53,808 nt of DNA from SOJZ01 sp964556565. GTDB lineage: Archaea > Thermoproteota > Bathyarchaeia > Bathyarchaeales > Bathyarchaeaceae. The notes beneath the pieces are model-generated. The model was not told where the DNA came from and ran no database searches. It was given only the letters and a program-made list of their open reading frames with translations. Location: positions 1 through 53,808 of the forward strand of contig CAZKWF010000005.1 of the NCBI GenBank assembly GCA_964556565.1, written 5' to 3'. How positions within the stretch are numbered: the stretch's first letter is position 1; each line of letters opens with the position of its first letter. A program made the position numbers and the translations under genes. Shown here piece by piece: positions 9,181 through 17,608 of the stretch.

Positions 9181-12090
9181 ATGTATACACAAAAGTATTG
9201 GGCACTATCAGGTTCAGATGTTCTCGATCAGCTTGGCAGTTCTGAGAAAGGATTAAGCAGAAAGCAGGCGAGTGAAAGACTGGTTCGTTATGGAACAAAC
9301 GAAATAACCAAACGCAAAGTTAGAACAGGATTGTTCATCTTTCTATCTCAGTTCAAAAACCCACTAGTAATAATCTTGATCGGTGCAAGCATCGTCGCAG
9401 CTTTTCTGGGAGAGCTTACAGACGCAACTATCATAATAGTCATTGTAGCGATCAACGGGCTACTTGGCTTCTTCCAAGAATACAGGTCAGAGAAGGCACT
9501 GGAGCGCCTTGGAAAGTATATCACGTTCACCGCCAAAGTCATACGAGAAGGCGAGAAGCAGCAAGTCGACACGAAGCAACTAGTTCTTGGAGACGTCGTT
9601 TTGTTAAGAACTGGCGATGTGGTTTCTGCTGACATGAGACTACTGAGCATTGACGAATTGTCTATTGATGAATCGTCCCTGACCGGAGAGTCATATCCTG
9701 TCCGAAAGATCACTTCGGAAATATCCGCTGAAAGCCCGCCTATACATGAAATGAAAAACACGGCCTTCATGGGAACCTACGTCAAAGACGGAGAAGGAGT
9801 CGGCATAGTTGTAGCCACAGGTAAAGAGACATACCTCGGAAAAACCGCGCAGCTCTTAAAGAAGATAAAAAGAGAAAGCGAATTTCAAAAGAGCATGACG
9901 AAATTCGGCTACACTCTAATAAAAATCGTTTTGGCAAGTGTCGTTCTGATTTTTCTCATTAATGCCCTTCTTGTAAGGGACATAATCAGCACCCTCCTGT
10001 TTTCTGTGGCTTTAGCTATCGGAATGGTTCCTGAAGCGTTGCCGATAGTGGTAACTATAGCCCTTTCAAGTGGGGCACTCCTGCTTGCAAAGAAGAATGT
10101 CATTGTGAAGAGACTTGTTTCTGTAGAGGATCTTGGAAATGTTGACGTTGTCTGCACGGACAAAACCGGAACAATCACTGAAAACAAGCTAACCCTTGAA
10201 AGGTGTATGGACGTTAACGGAAACGCAGAAGACAAGTTAATTCTCTATTCGCTCTTGTGCAGCTCAATAAGGAAAAAGAAAGACGTAGGCAACCCCATCG
10301 ACACTGCAATATGGAATTATGCAAAACGAAACCTCGGCACGAAGACACTTGAAAAATATTCTGTTGTAAAGGAAATGCCGTTCGATTCAACTAGGAAAAG
10401 AATGAGTGCGGTGGTAAGGACTAATGGAAGGCTGTTACTCATATCGAAGGGTGCCCCCGAAACAATACTTGATCTATCAACTCACGTGTGGCAAAACGAT
10501 GAAGCGAGTCTTCTAGAAAACAAAGGCACTGCAAAGAGGCCTTACGAGGAGTACGGAAGCAGAGGCTACAGAGTAATCGCTGTGGCTTACAAGGAAATCG
10601 AAGAGAAGGAAAGATACACAAAAGACGATGAATATGGACTTATACTGCTTGGCTACATTGCATTCATGGATCCTCCCAAGAAAACAGCAAAACAAGCCAT
10701 CAAGCTTAGCAAAAGGCTAGGAATCGAAGTCAAAATCTTAACCGGTGACGGGCCTCATGTTTCCAAAGAAATCGCTCGCCAAGTCGGACTGAAAGTTAAA
10801 GACGATGAGATAATGCTTGGCCAAGAAGTTGACAAACTCACAGATGAGGAGCTCCAAGGGAAGGTAAACAAAATAGTCATCTTCTCAAGGGCAACTCCTG
10901 AACACAAGTATAGATTAGTCAAAGCTTTAAGAAAAAATGGGCGAGTCACAGCTTGCTTAGGCGATGGAGTGAACGATGCTCCAGCCCTTAAAGAGGCTGA
11001 TGTCGGGATAGCTGTTGATAAAGGATCCGATATTGCAAAAGATGCCGCAGACATTGTATTGCTCAAGAAAGGCTTGAAAGTGATAGTCGATGGCATCAGA
11101 GAAGGGAGAAGAACCTTCAGTAACATAGTCAAGTATGTAATCTATACTATCTCAGGAAACTTCGGAGATCTCTATACCATCGGAGCTGCATCAGCGGTGC
11201 TACATTTCCTACCTTTGTTGCCATCTCAACTAATCCTAGCGAACTTCTTAACTGACACTCCCGTTATTGCTGTTTCAACAGACAACGTTGATAAGGAGGC
11301 ATTAGTACGACCGAGAAGATGGGACATAAACCACATCTTCAAATTCGGCGGACTACTTGGTCTAGTAAGCGCTGTGTTCGACGTAGTACTTATTCTACTT
11401 CTGATTTTCATTTTCAATGTAGGTGAAGTCCTCTTCAGGACAGCTCTGTTTGTAGAAATCGTCTTATCAGAGGTACTCGTTTTGTTCATGATAAGAACGG
11501 ACAAGTTCTTTTTGAAGAGTGAACCTCCTAGCAAGAAATTGGTTTTGGCTTCGGTGATCGCCCTCTTCATAACCTTTGCATTAATTTACCTTCCCATTAC
11601 CAACATTTTTGAATTCACCTCGCTGCCTCTGCATTTGCTCGGCACCCTGATTCTAGTCGTATTTGGATACGTGGTTACGACAGAAATAGTAAAACTAGCC
11701 TACTTCAAAAGACTCATAAAACCAAAAATCAAGTCTACGATAGCTGCTCAAGTAAGACTGCTAGATGTCGTAGCGATAATATGTTTACGTTTTGAAAACG
11801 AGATTTCCATCGATTCTCTGTTCAACGATCTAATGGAGAGTGTAAGTTATCCCCTTGCCCCCGAGCAAATTATCTACAGCCTCCATCACTTGCGGCGTGC
11901 GGGCTTAGTCAGCATTAACTGGCGTGAAAGAATCATTAGACGTGAAAAACCAATGAAGGATTATGTGATGAAACACGTAGCTAGCGAATTTGGGCCAAAG
12001 ATAGCTAAGGACTGGCGCAAGATCAGCTCCATCATTCAAGCCAAATACAACAAAACAAACCAAGAATATCAAACCTTGCTGTTTTCATAA
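9181..12090 (+). CDS. Cation-transporting P-type ATPase with C-terminal extension
   Basis: A large P-type ATPase of about 969 residues. It has the N-terminal cation ATPase domain, the TGES actuator motif (SSLTGESYPV), a TM4 segment with PEALPIVV, the phosphorylated aspartate in DKTGTIT, the TGDG and GDGVNDAPAL hinge motifs and ten predicted membrane helices. TM4 is intermediate between Ca2+ (PEGLP) and Mg2+ (PEMLP) pumps, so I leave the ion open. After the last helix, about 120 soluble residues follow that resemble a winged-helix fold (PLAPEQIIYSLHHLRRAGLV). TTTTAAAA at 9147-9154 places a start site almost on the ATG at 9181, so the mRNA is probably leaderless; an in-frame TTG at 9163 is less likely. 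Confidence 0.92.
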   Translation: MYTQKYWALSGSDVLDQLGSSEKGLSRKQASERLVRYGTNEITKRKVRTGLFIFLSQFKNPLVIILIGASIVAAFLGELTDATIIIVIVAINGLLGFFQEYRSEKALERLGKYITFTAKVIREGEKQQVDTKQLVLGDVVLLRTGDVVSADMRLLSIDELSIDESSLTGESYPVRKITSEISAESPPIHEMKNTAFMGTYVKDGEGVGIVVATGKETYLGKTAQLLKKIKRESEFQKSMTKFGYTLIKIVLASVVLIFLINALLVRDIISTLLFSVALAIGMVPEALPIVVTIALSSGALLLAKKNVIVKRLVSVEDLGNVDVVCTDKTGTITENKLTLERCMDVNGNAEDKLILYSLLCSSIRKKKDVGNPIDTAIWNYAKRNLGTKTLEKYSVVKEMPFDSTRKRMSAVVRTNGRLLLISKGAPETILDLSTHVWQNDEASLLENKGTAKRPYEEYGSRGYRVIAVAYKEIEEKERYTKDDEYGLILLGYIAFMDPPKKTAKQAIKLSKRLGIEVKILTGDGPHVSKEIARQVGLKVKDDEIMLGQEVDKLTDEELQGKVNKIVIFSRATPEHKYRLVKALRKNGRVTACLGDGVNDAPALKEADVGIAVDKGSDIAKDAADIVLLKKGLKVIVDGIREGRRTFSNIVKYVIYTISGNFGDLYTIGAASAVLHFLPLLPSQLILANFLTDTPVIAVSTDNVDKEALVRPRRWDINHIFKFGGLLGLVSAVFDVVLILLLIFIFNVGEVLFRTALFVEIVLSEVLVLFMIRTDKFFLKSEPPSKKLVLASVIALFITFALIYLPITNIFEFTSLPLHLLGTLILVVFGYVVTTEIVKLAYFKRLIKPKIKSTIAAQVRLLDVVAIICLRFENEISIDSLFNDLMESVSYPLAPEQIIYSLHHLRRAGLVSINWRERIIRREKPMKDYVMKHVASEFGPKIAKDWRKISSIIQAKYNKTNQEYQTLLFS

Positions 12091-12155
12091 AAGTGTACGA
12101 GTTCAAATAATACCCTAATCTAACTTGGGGCTGATGATCCTCAGACTTCATTTGT

Positions 12156-12170
12156 AGAGCAAGTTGCTCT
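12156..12170. repeat. 15-bp palindrome between convergent genes
   Basis: A perfect inverted repeat AGAGCAA-G-TTGCTCT sits in the 181-bp gap between the convergent ATPase and universal-stress genes. A one-base loop does not make a good RNA hairpin, so a protein-binding site is as likely as a terminator. No gene is seen in the rest of the gap. Confidence 0.35.
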
Positions 12171-12271
12171 CTTGACTAGTGTCTTATGAATGCCTTTCAT
12201 CAAGTCGTAAGAAGAAATCGTCTATGATAGGCTAATCAAATTACCTAAATGGGATGCAACAGGAGTGTTCG

Positions 12272-13183
12272 TCATTTTAGGGGTAATTCATGTTTTGCTG
12301 GAAACATCAAAACTGAACGTTTAGCTTTGTGGCTTACGTTGTCACTTATGCTTCCGAGCAAGAATCGCTTAACGGTTCCAAGCCCCCTACTCCCCAGAAC
12401 AATTAGGTCGTGATCTCGCCTTTCAGCAACCTCAATGATTGTATCTGAGACAACACCGAACTCAACTCTCTTATCAACTTTCAACTCATCTCTTCCAATG
12501 GCACTTAAAGCTCTTGAAAGAATGCGTTCACCTAGCTCTTCAGAGACTGCGCGCGCATATGGTGACAAATTACGGAATCGGCGTTCTTGAACATTAAGCA
12601 AAGTGATTTTTGAACTAAACTTTTCAGCAAGTTCAATGGCGTAGTTTAAGGCTTTGATCGAGTTTTCTGAACCATCGATGCATACAAGTAAATTAGATAT
12701 AGAGCAAACCTTTTTAACGAATAGTGTTGGGCACGTGGTATGCCTTATGACTTTCTTAGTTACGCTTCCCAGTGCGTAGGGATCCTTTTCGTTTTTTCCA
12801 TGGGCGCCCATAACGATTAGATCATAATCTTTCTTTGAGAACTCTAGGATACTGTCTGCAGGATCAATACCCTTGAGTATTTTTGTGTCTACTGTTATCC
12901 CTCGTTCGTTGAACAAAGCCCGTGCATCATTTATTATCTTGTTAGCTTCTTGTTCAGTGAGATCAAGGATTTCCTTCACTATACTGTGAGGAATATTGTG
13001 TTCCAGTCCCTGAGTCGCGTATAGCAAACGATAATATTCTTCCACTTCACGTATGACATGTAGAACAGTTACAGTTGCTCCGGTCTTTTTGGCAACTATT
13101 ACGGCGGTCTCTACGGCTAGAAGACCCGAATCAGATCCATCTGTTGGAACAAGAACTTTCTTTAGAAATTCTTTATCTTCCAT
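12272..13183 (-). CDS. Tandem-domain universal stress protein (UspA family)
   Basis: 303 residues forming two UspA domains (about 8-152 and 160-300). The second has the canonical ATP-binding signature G-S-R-G-L-G-T followed by LLGSISDNVSHKAKRSV; the first has a poorer version (GAHGKNEKD then LGSVTKKVIRH). Such proteins bind ATP and modulate stress survival; partners are unknown. It is convergent with the P-type ATPase. Tandem Usp proteins are common near ion transporters in archaea, which may suggest linked physiology, but nothing in the sequence proves it. Confidence 0.92.
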   Translation of the reverse strand: MEDKEFLKKVLVPTDGSDSGLLAVETAVIVAKKTGATVTVLHVIREVEEYYRLLYATQGLEHNIPHSIVKEILDLTEQEANKIINDARALFNERGITVDTKILKGIDPADSILEFSKKDYDLIVMGAHGKNEKDPYALGSVTKKVIRHTTCPTLFVKKVCSISNLLVCIDGSENSIKALNYAIELAEKFSSKITLLNVQERRFRNLSPYARAVSEELGERILSRALSAIGRDELKVDKRVEFGVVSDTIIEVAERRDHDLIVLGSRGLGTVKRFLLGSISDNVSHKAKRSVLMFPAKHELPLK

Positions 13184-13388
13184 TGCATTCCAACACCCTG
13201 TTGAACATTCTTGTTTGGTTAGAGTCGTGATTTATTTGATCTCTTTGCCATTTATTCTTTCGCTTATCATATTGCATGCTCTCGTATCGAATAAACATTT
13301 TCTATGTACAATGAATAGGAGTCAAACGGTTTCTAGTCTCGCGAGCACTCCGCTCTCTAGCCATTCTCTAGGAGGATTTTGGTCTATC

Positions 13389-13544
13389 TTGAGTAACAAG
13401 TCGCTAGGCATTATTTCCCGTGCATGCGAATTCAACGTTAAAGTTGCGAAGACAAAGAAAGAGATAACAGAGCTACTTGAAGCAGGGTTCGAATGGGTTG
13501 GACAAGACGGCGATGGCTTAACCTACTTTAGAAAGCGAAAGTAA
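13389..13544 (+). CDS. Small protein resembling the C-terminal tail of archaeal tyrosine recombinases
   Basis: A possible 51-residue ORF from a TTG at 13389 that follows AGGAGG (13370-13375). The last 35 residues (starting FNVKVAKTKKEITELLEAGF and ending FRKRK) have the composition and pattern I associate with the extreme C-terminus of archaeal site-specific integrases. The region upstream in frame (to about 13306) gives no recognisable recombinase core. It is either a remnant of an integrated element or a small free-standing protein. Recognition is from memory and only moderate. Confidence 0.45.
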   Translation: MSNKSLGIISRACEFNVKVAKTKKEITELLEAGFEWVGQDGDGLTYFRKRK

Positions 13545-13578
13545 CATGAAAATAACTACGAATTTCGTCAAAATGAGC

Positions 13579-13773
13579 CTAGATTTCGCGGATTTCGCAG
13601 TTTAGTTTTTTCACGATTTCTTCTGCTTTTGTTGGTTCGACTTTTAGTGTGTAGAGTTTTTTTGGTGTTCGAAGTTTCAGTTTTACTGTTGTTTCTAGTC
13701 TTTTTATGTCGCAGTATTCTGCGCGTCTGGAGATTTCTATGAATTTGTCTACGTCAAAAATTTCTTTCGGCAT
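13579..13773 (-). CDS. rpl38e: Large-subunit ribosomal protein eL38
   Basis: A 64-residue basic protein matching eukaryotic/crenarchaeal eL38: the MPKEIFDVDKFIEI start, a KRL-x-VKLKLRTPK-LYTLKV core and a C-terminal KAEEIVKKL...CEIREI. Human L38 shows the same order (MPRKIEEIKDFL, KFKVRCSRYLYTL, KAEKLKQSLP). AAGGAG precedes the ATG. eL38 is known from Thermoproteota and eukaryotes but missing from most Euryarchaeota, so it helps place the organism. It stands alone, away from any ribosomal operon, as is usual for this gene. Confidence 0.85.
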   Translation of the reverse strand: MPKEIFDVDKFIEISRRAEYCDIKRLETTVKLKLRTPKKLYTLKVEPTKAEEIVKKLNCEIREI

Positions 13774-13953
13774 GTGTGCTTGTTCTCCTTTTTTGGATTG
13801 TAGTGAATTTGTGTGGTTTTGCTTGTTTTATTTGTTGTGGTTTTTGTTTTTGTCACGTTGCTTGGTTATTCTCTCTTATTAGACCCTGTCTATGATTTTT
13901 TGAGATTCTGCAGAAAAGGGTCTCGTTTGTCAATAGGTTTCCAATTTTTTGTT

Positions 13954-14325
13954 CTAATAGTTTTTCTTTCCTTTACGAAGTAGTTCCTCTACCACCACAT
14001 TGGACTCTTTCAGCTTCTTTGAGAACCACATTTTTTCTCTGTCGTAATGGAATGCTAATATGAATCCGCCTGATATTAGAACAAACCCGAAAACACACAA
14101 AATAGTTCCTATAAAACTGGTGGTGTAACTGTTTGGCTCGTATGGGAAGATCAGAAGCCAGCTTAAGTTCTCTGCTAAAGTGACTGATATTAACAGTCCA
14201 CCGACCAAGAAAACGATTCCCATGTTAATTGTCAAGTATGCAAGGACTTCTCTGTGTCGGTACTCTCCTACCTTGTCTCTCATGTACTCTTCGTAAAGCT
14301 TTGGAGTCGTCTTCTTCTGAGTCAT
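13954..14325 (-). CDS. Small two-helix membrane protein, function unknown
   Basis: 123 residues with two hydrophobic segments (about 27-50 and 66-92) and a charged C-terminal tail rich in Lys and Glu. No family is recognised. It lies between eL38 and the hypothetical gene at 14442 and is divergent from the latter, so a promoter region of about 110 bp is shared. The protein looks like a typical archaeal small membrane protein of the superfamily often seen near stress or transport genes. Confidence 0.65.
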   Translation of the reverse strand: MTQKKTTPKLYEEYMRDKVGEYRHREVLAYLTINMGIVFLVGGLLISVTLAENLSWLLIFPYEPNSYTTSFIGTILCVFGFVLISGGFILAFHYDREKMWFSKKLKESNVVVEELLRKGKKNY

Positions 14326-14441
14326 ACAAAAAAGATGGTTAGTTCATATGCAAAAGTCTTATGACGGCTGAATACTGATCTCAACTAAGGATAGTAAATA
14401 AGAGATTTCATCCACATCGTTGATAAAACGGGGTGAAGCGT

Positions 14442-14972
14442 TTGGGCAACTTGGAAGAACTGATACGATGGCATCAAAGATTGAGACCTGATTTGGAAGT
14501 GGTTGATGTCTACAAGATGCTTTTTCAAAGTGTTTTCGGGATCCAACATATTTTGCACGACAAGGCTAAAGGGTATCTTGAAGAGGAATTATCCAAATTG
14601 GAGACGCAGAAATCCTCTGATGAGCCTTTGATCGAAAACATTTCAATTGACAATGTGATGGTGAGAGTTAATTTGAGGCCGTTCAAGATGCGAGGGTTGT
14701 CTTCGGACAAACTGTTCTCAGCAATGGTAACTTCGGCTAAGGAGCCAAAGGGAACTCAAGAAACTTTCTTGAAGCTATGGAACCAGTTTAAGAGTCTGGT
14801 CGAAGCTGACAGGCTGAAATTTGACAAATCTAGCCTTGAAGATTTTGACAAAAGGGTGAAGAAAGAAAACTATCCTCCTTTTCACCATTCAGAACGGTAT
14901 CGAAAATTCTATAGACCCGCGTACAGAGTTGTGAAGAGAGAAGTTTTCAAAAGGATTTTTGGCATTGACTGA
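14442..14972 (+). CDS. Conserved hypothetical protein
   Basis: A 176-residue soluble protein if started at the TTG at 14442, which has GGTGA 5 nt upstream; a GTG at 14433 would overlap that ribosome site. The N-terminal part (RPDLEVVDVYKMLFQSVFG then IQHIL) resembles a loosely conserved family in anaerobes with an F/Y-K-L-L-x-Q-x-x-x-G-x-x-H motif, of unknown function. The remainder is helical and charged, ending in an aromatic basic segment (YPPFHHSERY). No catalytic motif can be named. Confidence 0.7.
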   Translation: MGNLEELIRWHQRLRPDLEVVDVYKMLFQSVFGIQHILHDKAKGYLEEELSKLETQKSSDEPLIENISIDNVMVRVNLRPFKMRGLSSDKLFSAMVTSAKEPKGTQETFLKLWNQFKSLVEADRLKFDKSSLEDFDKRVKKENYPPFHHSERYRKFYRPAYRVVKREVFKRIFGID

Positions 14973-15134
14973 AAGTTGAAATAAAACGATAACAACGTTC
15001 TGTCTGCCTATGCTTCTTCTTTGTCTGGCTCTTGGCAGGTAAAGCACCAGTGTGTGTATTCTTTGTTGTTTGTTCTTTGTCTGTGCGTGTGTGATCTGTA
15101 GTATAGAGAGGGACATTAAACGCATACATGTGAG

Positions 15135-15143
15135 TTTAAATAT
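15135..15143 (+). promoter_or_regulatory. TATA-like box of the methyltransferase gene
   Basis: TTTAAATAT at 15135-15143 lies about 47-55 nt upstream of the ATG at 15190 and predicts transcription from about 15165. It supports the choice of 15190 over earlier in-frame starts. Confidence 0.45.
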
Positions 15144-15189
15144 CCAAACATTTATCTTACGAAGAATTGAACCGAAACGTGCGATTGAA

Positions 15190-15795
15190 ATGTACATTTG
15201 GTTTTTCGTCTGTGCAACATGCATGTTCATAGCAATAATTCTTCATTTCAAATCAGTCGAACATGTCAAACTTCAGAAGAAATATGGCAAGGAAAGAGGC
15301 GCCAGAATCGGCAAAATCTTGGGTGCAGTTTCAGGGACAATGGAGTTCGTATTTTTGATAGGGTTGTGGATTTCACCCCAGCCAAAGTTCATCATTCCCA
15401 TATTTTCGAATTTAACTTTTCCATTTGCCGACATCTCGATCCCCCTTCTCAATTTAGTGGTTTCTCTGTCTCTGATAATACCGGGAGCTTGGATCGCCAT
15501 TTGGGCTGTGAGAGCAACCGGATTAGAGGTAGCTGAAACTCATGGTGCACCAAGAAAATTGGAAACTACAGGAGCCTATTCGATTGTGAGACATCCTCAA
15601 TATTTTGGATGGATTTTAGCGCACATTGGAATGTCAATCCTATTTTCTGTTGTGTATTCTATGCTTTTCACTCCGATTCTGTTGGCACTCATTCATCTAA
15701 TCTCAAAAAAGGAAGAAGAGGAATTAATCAAAGAATTTGGCAACGAATATGAAGACTATAAGAAAAAAGTGCAGATGTTAATGCCACGACTATGA
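15190..15795 (+). CDS. Isoprenylcysteine/phospholipid methyltransferase-family membrane protein
   Basis: 201 residues with about five membrane helices. The C-terminal half has the signature of the ICMT/PEMT family: TTGAYSIVRHPQYFGWIL, followed after two helices by KKEEEELIKEFGNEYEDYKK. These proteins methylate lipid or isoprenyl substrates at the membrane with S-adenosylmethionine. The substrate cannot be inferred. An ORF upstream of 15190 is open to 15052 but is GT-rich and not protein-like. It stands alone between the hypothetical gene at 14442 and the Fpg-like gene. Confidence 0.82.
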   Translation: MYIWFFVCATCMFIAIILHFKSVEHVKLQKKYGKERGARIGKILGAVSGTMEFVFLIGLWISPQPKFIIPIFSNLTFPFADISIPLLNLVVSLSLIIPGAWIAIWAVRATGLEVAETHGAPRKLETTGAYSIVRHPQYFGWILAHIGMSILFSVVYSMLFTPILLALIHLISKKEEEELIKEFGNEYEDYKKKVQMLMPRL

Positions 15796-15956
15796 AAAAC
15801 ATAGCAAGCAACCGCTCGAAAACGAGGAAATACTCGTGTCATAAGAGAGATTGAATGCTGTGGTGCGCATTGTAAAATCTGTCATGCACTCCATGAAGCA
15901 CACGCATAAAGATTAAGTAGTGTTGGTGATGGATTGGTACAAGAGGGAATCAGCTG

Positions 15957-16796
15957 ATGAGCATTGAGCTTCCAGAAGCAAAGATTCTTGCAGAACAGAT
16001 GAATAAAGAGCTTCAGGGCAAACGTATCAAATCTTGTCGTCTGCAAGACTATGAGAGACTGCAAAGAATAGGTATGCTAGACAAAGACACAAAATCCTTC
16101 GATCAGCTTGTCGATGGAAAAATCGAATTCGCCATATCCAGAGGCAACGTTATACGCGTAAGGCTCAACAATGGAATGAACCTGATTCTTGCTCCTGAAT
16201 ATGGTGGCAAGGTCTTCTATCACACAGCTGAGAAAACGGCCCCAGAGAAGTTCCATTTGAAAGTTAATTTCAGTGATAACACGGTGTTGACGGTAAGGCT
16301 CACTATGGGTCTCATCCACGCATTGAAAGACAACGACCTAGAACGCTCCTATGTCTTTAGACGAGATTTCAACCCTGAGGTACTCTCACCTATAGATGAA
16401 GAGTTCACCTTTGAGCGCTTCTCAAAACTCTTAGCGGAAAATAATAGGATGCTCAAGCCAGTACTCGTAGGAAAAGACGCTGTTGTTGTGGGACTGAGTA
16501 ATAGTGCCTTTCAAGATATCGTATACAGGGCTAGGCTTCACCCAAAGAGAAAGGCCTCAGAGCTGAATAAAGATGAGAGGCAAGCACTTTATGATGCTAT
16601 TAGGCTTGTGCTCCAAGAGAGAATCCGGCTCAAGGGAAAAGCCCAGTTCTTAGACCTTTATGGAAATCAAGGTAGGTACATACCAGCCATGGGTCCAAAC
16701 ATGAAGCAACAGACTTGCCCGGTGTGTGGAACCCCTATAGAGAAGTTGAGCGTGGGAGGAGGTCATACATACTTCTGCCCCAAATGTCAAAAATAG
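15957..16796 (+). CDS. Fpg/Nei-like protein lacking the catalytic N-terminal proline
   Basis: A 279-residue protein with the full Fpg/Nei fold: N-terminal beta-sandwich, helix-two-turns-helix (SNSAFQDIVYRARLHPKRKAS, written here around residues 180-200) and a C-terminal zinc finger CPVC...CPKC. Active enzymes start M-P-E-L-P-E, using Pro as nucleophile; this one starts M-S-I-E-L-P-E. The beta-elimination lysine of the R-G-K motif is Asn (SRGN). So the protein likely binds DNA but is not a standard bifunctional glycosylase. Related proline-less proteins exist in other anaerobes, to my memory, without known function. A conventional-looking second copy, cut by the gap, is at 34771. Confidence 0.85.
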   Translation: MSIELPEAKILAEQMNKELQGKRIKSCRLQDYERLQRIGMLDKDTKSFDQLVDGKIEFAISRGNVIRVRLNNGMNLILAPEYGGKVFYHTAEKTAPEKFHLKVNFSDNTVLTVRLTMGLIHALKDNDLERSYVFRRDFNPEVLSPIDEEFTFERFSKLLAENNRMLKPVLVGKDAVVVGLSNSAFQDIVYRARLHPKRKASELNKDERQALYDAIRLVLQERIRLKGKAQFLDLYGNQGRYIPAMGPNMKQQTCPVCGTPIEKLSVGGGHTYFCPKCQK

Positions 16797-16955
16797 CATG
16801 CGATATCAGGCGAATCCAAGAGTAAAGTGCGACACAAGCGTGCGCCTGCTAGATTTTCACACAGCCACATGCATACGTGTGCGTGCTTTTTGTGCAACAA
16901 AGTTTTTACGTCTTCTATTTTGATATATCCTCGTGTGGGAAGGAGTAAACTTCTG

Positions 16956-17117
16956 ATGAAAAGAAGAAAATGTGCAAAGTGCGGTGCAGGTTTAACCAGC
17001 AAAGATGTGATGAAAATGAAATTTGAGGATGGGTCATGGCAGGTAGTGCCACTCCCTGTATGCCCAGATTGCTTAGTAAAACAGATGATTGAACAAGTGC
17101 GCGGATCAACCGACTGA
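16956..17117 (+). CDS. Small zinc-ribbon protein
   Basis: A 53-residue protein from the ATG at 16956, with GGAAGGAG about 10 nt upstream. Two CxxC knuckles (CAKC at residues 6-9 and CPDC near 35-38) flank a beta-rich core, a typical single zinc ribbon. Such proteins often bind nucleic acids or partner proteins. The in-frame sequence upstream to 16827 lacks conservation and is left out. It stands between the Fpg-like gene and the repeat-bearing minus-strand gene. Confidence 0.65.
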   Translation: MKRRKCAKCGAGLTSKDVMKMKFEDGSWQVVPLPVCPDCLVKQMIEQVRGSTD

Positions 17118-17154
17118 TTTTTCACGTTCACCTGTGTGCTACCGAGAAAAGATT

Positions 17155-17346
17155 CTATTTTTTCCGCAGGCGTCGTCTTGGGCGTTTCGGAAAAGGGCGT
17201 TCTGGAAAGGGCCTTTCTGGGAAGGGCCGATCTGGACAGAGGGGACATGCATGCTGAAGAATTTGGTATGGATCAGGACGCTCTACTACTTCTTTAAGGA
17301 CGTTGTAAACGGTGCATTCTATCCCTGGATTAAACATACATTTCAT
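17155..17346 (-). CDS. Small cysteine-containing protein with PFPERP repeats
   Basis: A 63-residue ORF from the ATG at 17346 (a GTG at 17355 is in frame). The N-terminal 40 residues carry C-x7-C and CPLC, a possible metal site; the tail is built from P-F-P-E-R repeats and ends in a very basic RPRRRLRKK. Support for expression is an AATATATTAA box at about 17381-17392 on this strand, placed to start transcription close to the GTG/ATG. The opposite strand is also open here but has no such promoter. No function is assigned. Confidence 0.45.
   Translation of the reverse strand: MKCMFNPGIECTVYNVLKEVVERPDPYQILQHACPLCPDRPFPERPFPERPFPKRPRRRLRKK
17180..17235. repeat. Four imperfect 14-15 bp tandem repeats
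   Basis: Four successive units of the form GGGC-GTTTCGG-AAAA, GGGCGTTCTGGAAA, GGGCCTTTCTGGGAA and GGGCCGATCTGG run from 17180 to 17235. On the minus strand, 15-bp units stay in frame and encode the P-F-P-E-R repeats of the small protein above. Confidence 0.7.
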
Positions 17347-17608
17347 TTCTAACACTTAGAGTCGCTATTCAAGCATTCAGTTAATATATTTTTGGCAATA
17401 ACAACCTAGTTTAGAAAGAAAATCCCACATTTTTGTGCGTTCGTCAACTGACCCGATTCTTAGATATTGCCCAAAGTCGATTTAGGGTCTTGGGTTGGGG
17501 GATACGCGCAGTAATGGGTAGAATGATTCGTTTGATTGGCCAGTCTTGTAGGTTAACTGTGCAAAAATCTATTAGTCATATGCAACAAATCGATTGATGT
17601 TGGTGCAC

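Noticed and set aside
13480..13510. GGGTTCGAAT resembling a tRNA T-loop
   Set aside because: No anticodon or acceptor arm around it; it codes for the F-E-W segment of the small ORF.
15052..15189. N-terminal extension of the methyltransferase
   Set aside because: The segment is GT-rich low-complexity DNA and a TATA-like box lies inside it.
17089..17352. Plus-strand open frame across the tandem repeats
   Set aside because: It overlaps the end of the zinc-ribbon gene and has no promoter or ribosome site; the minus-strand frame has a TATA-like box and a cysteine pattern.
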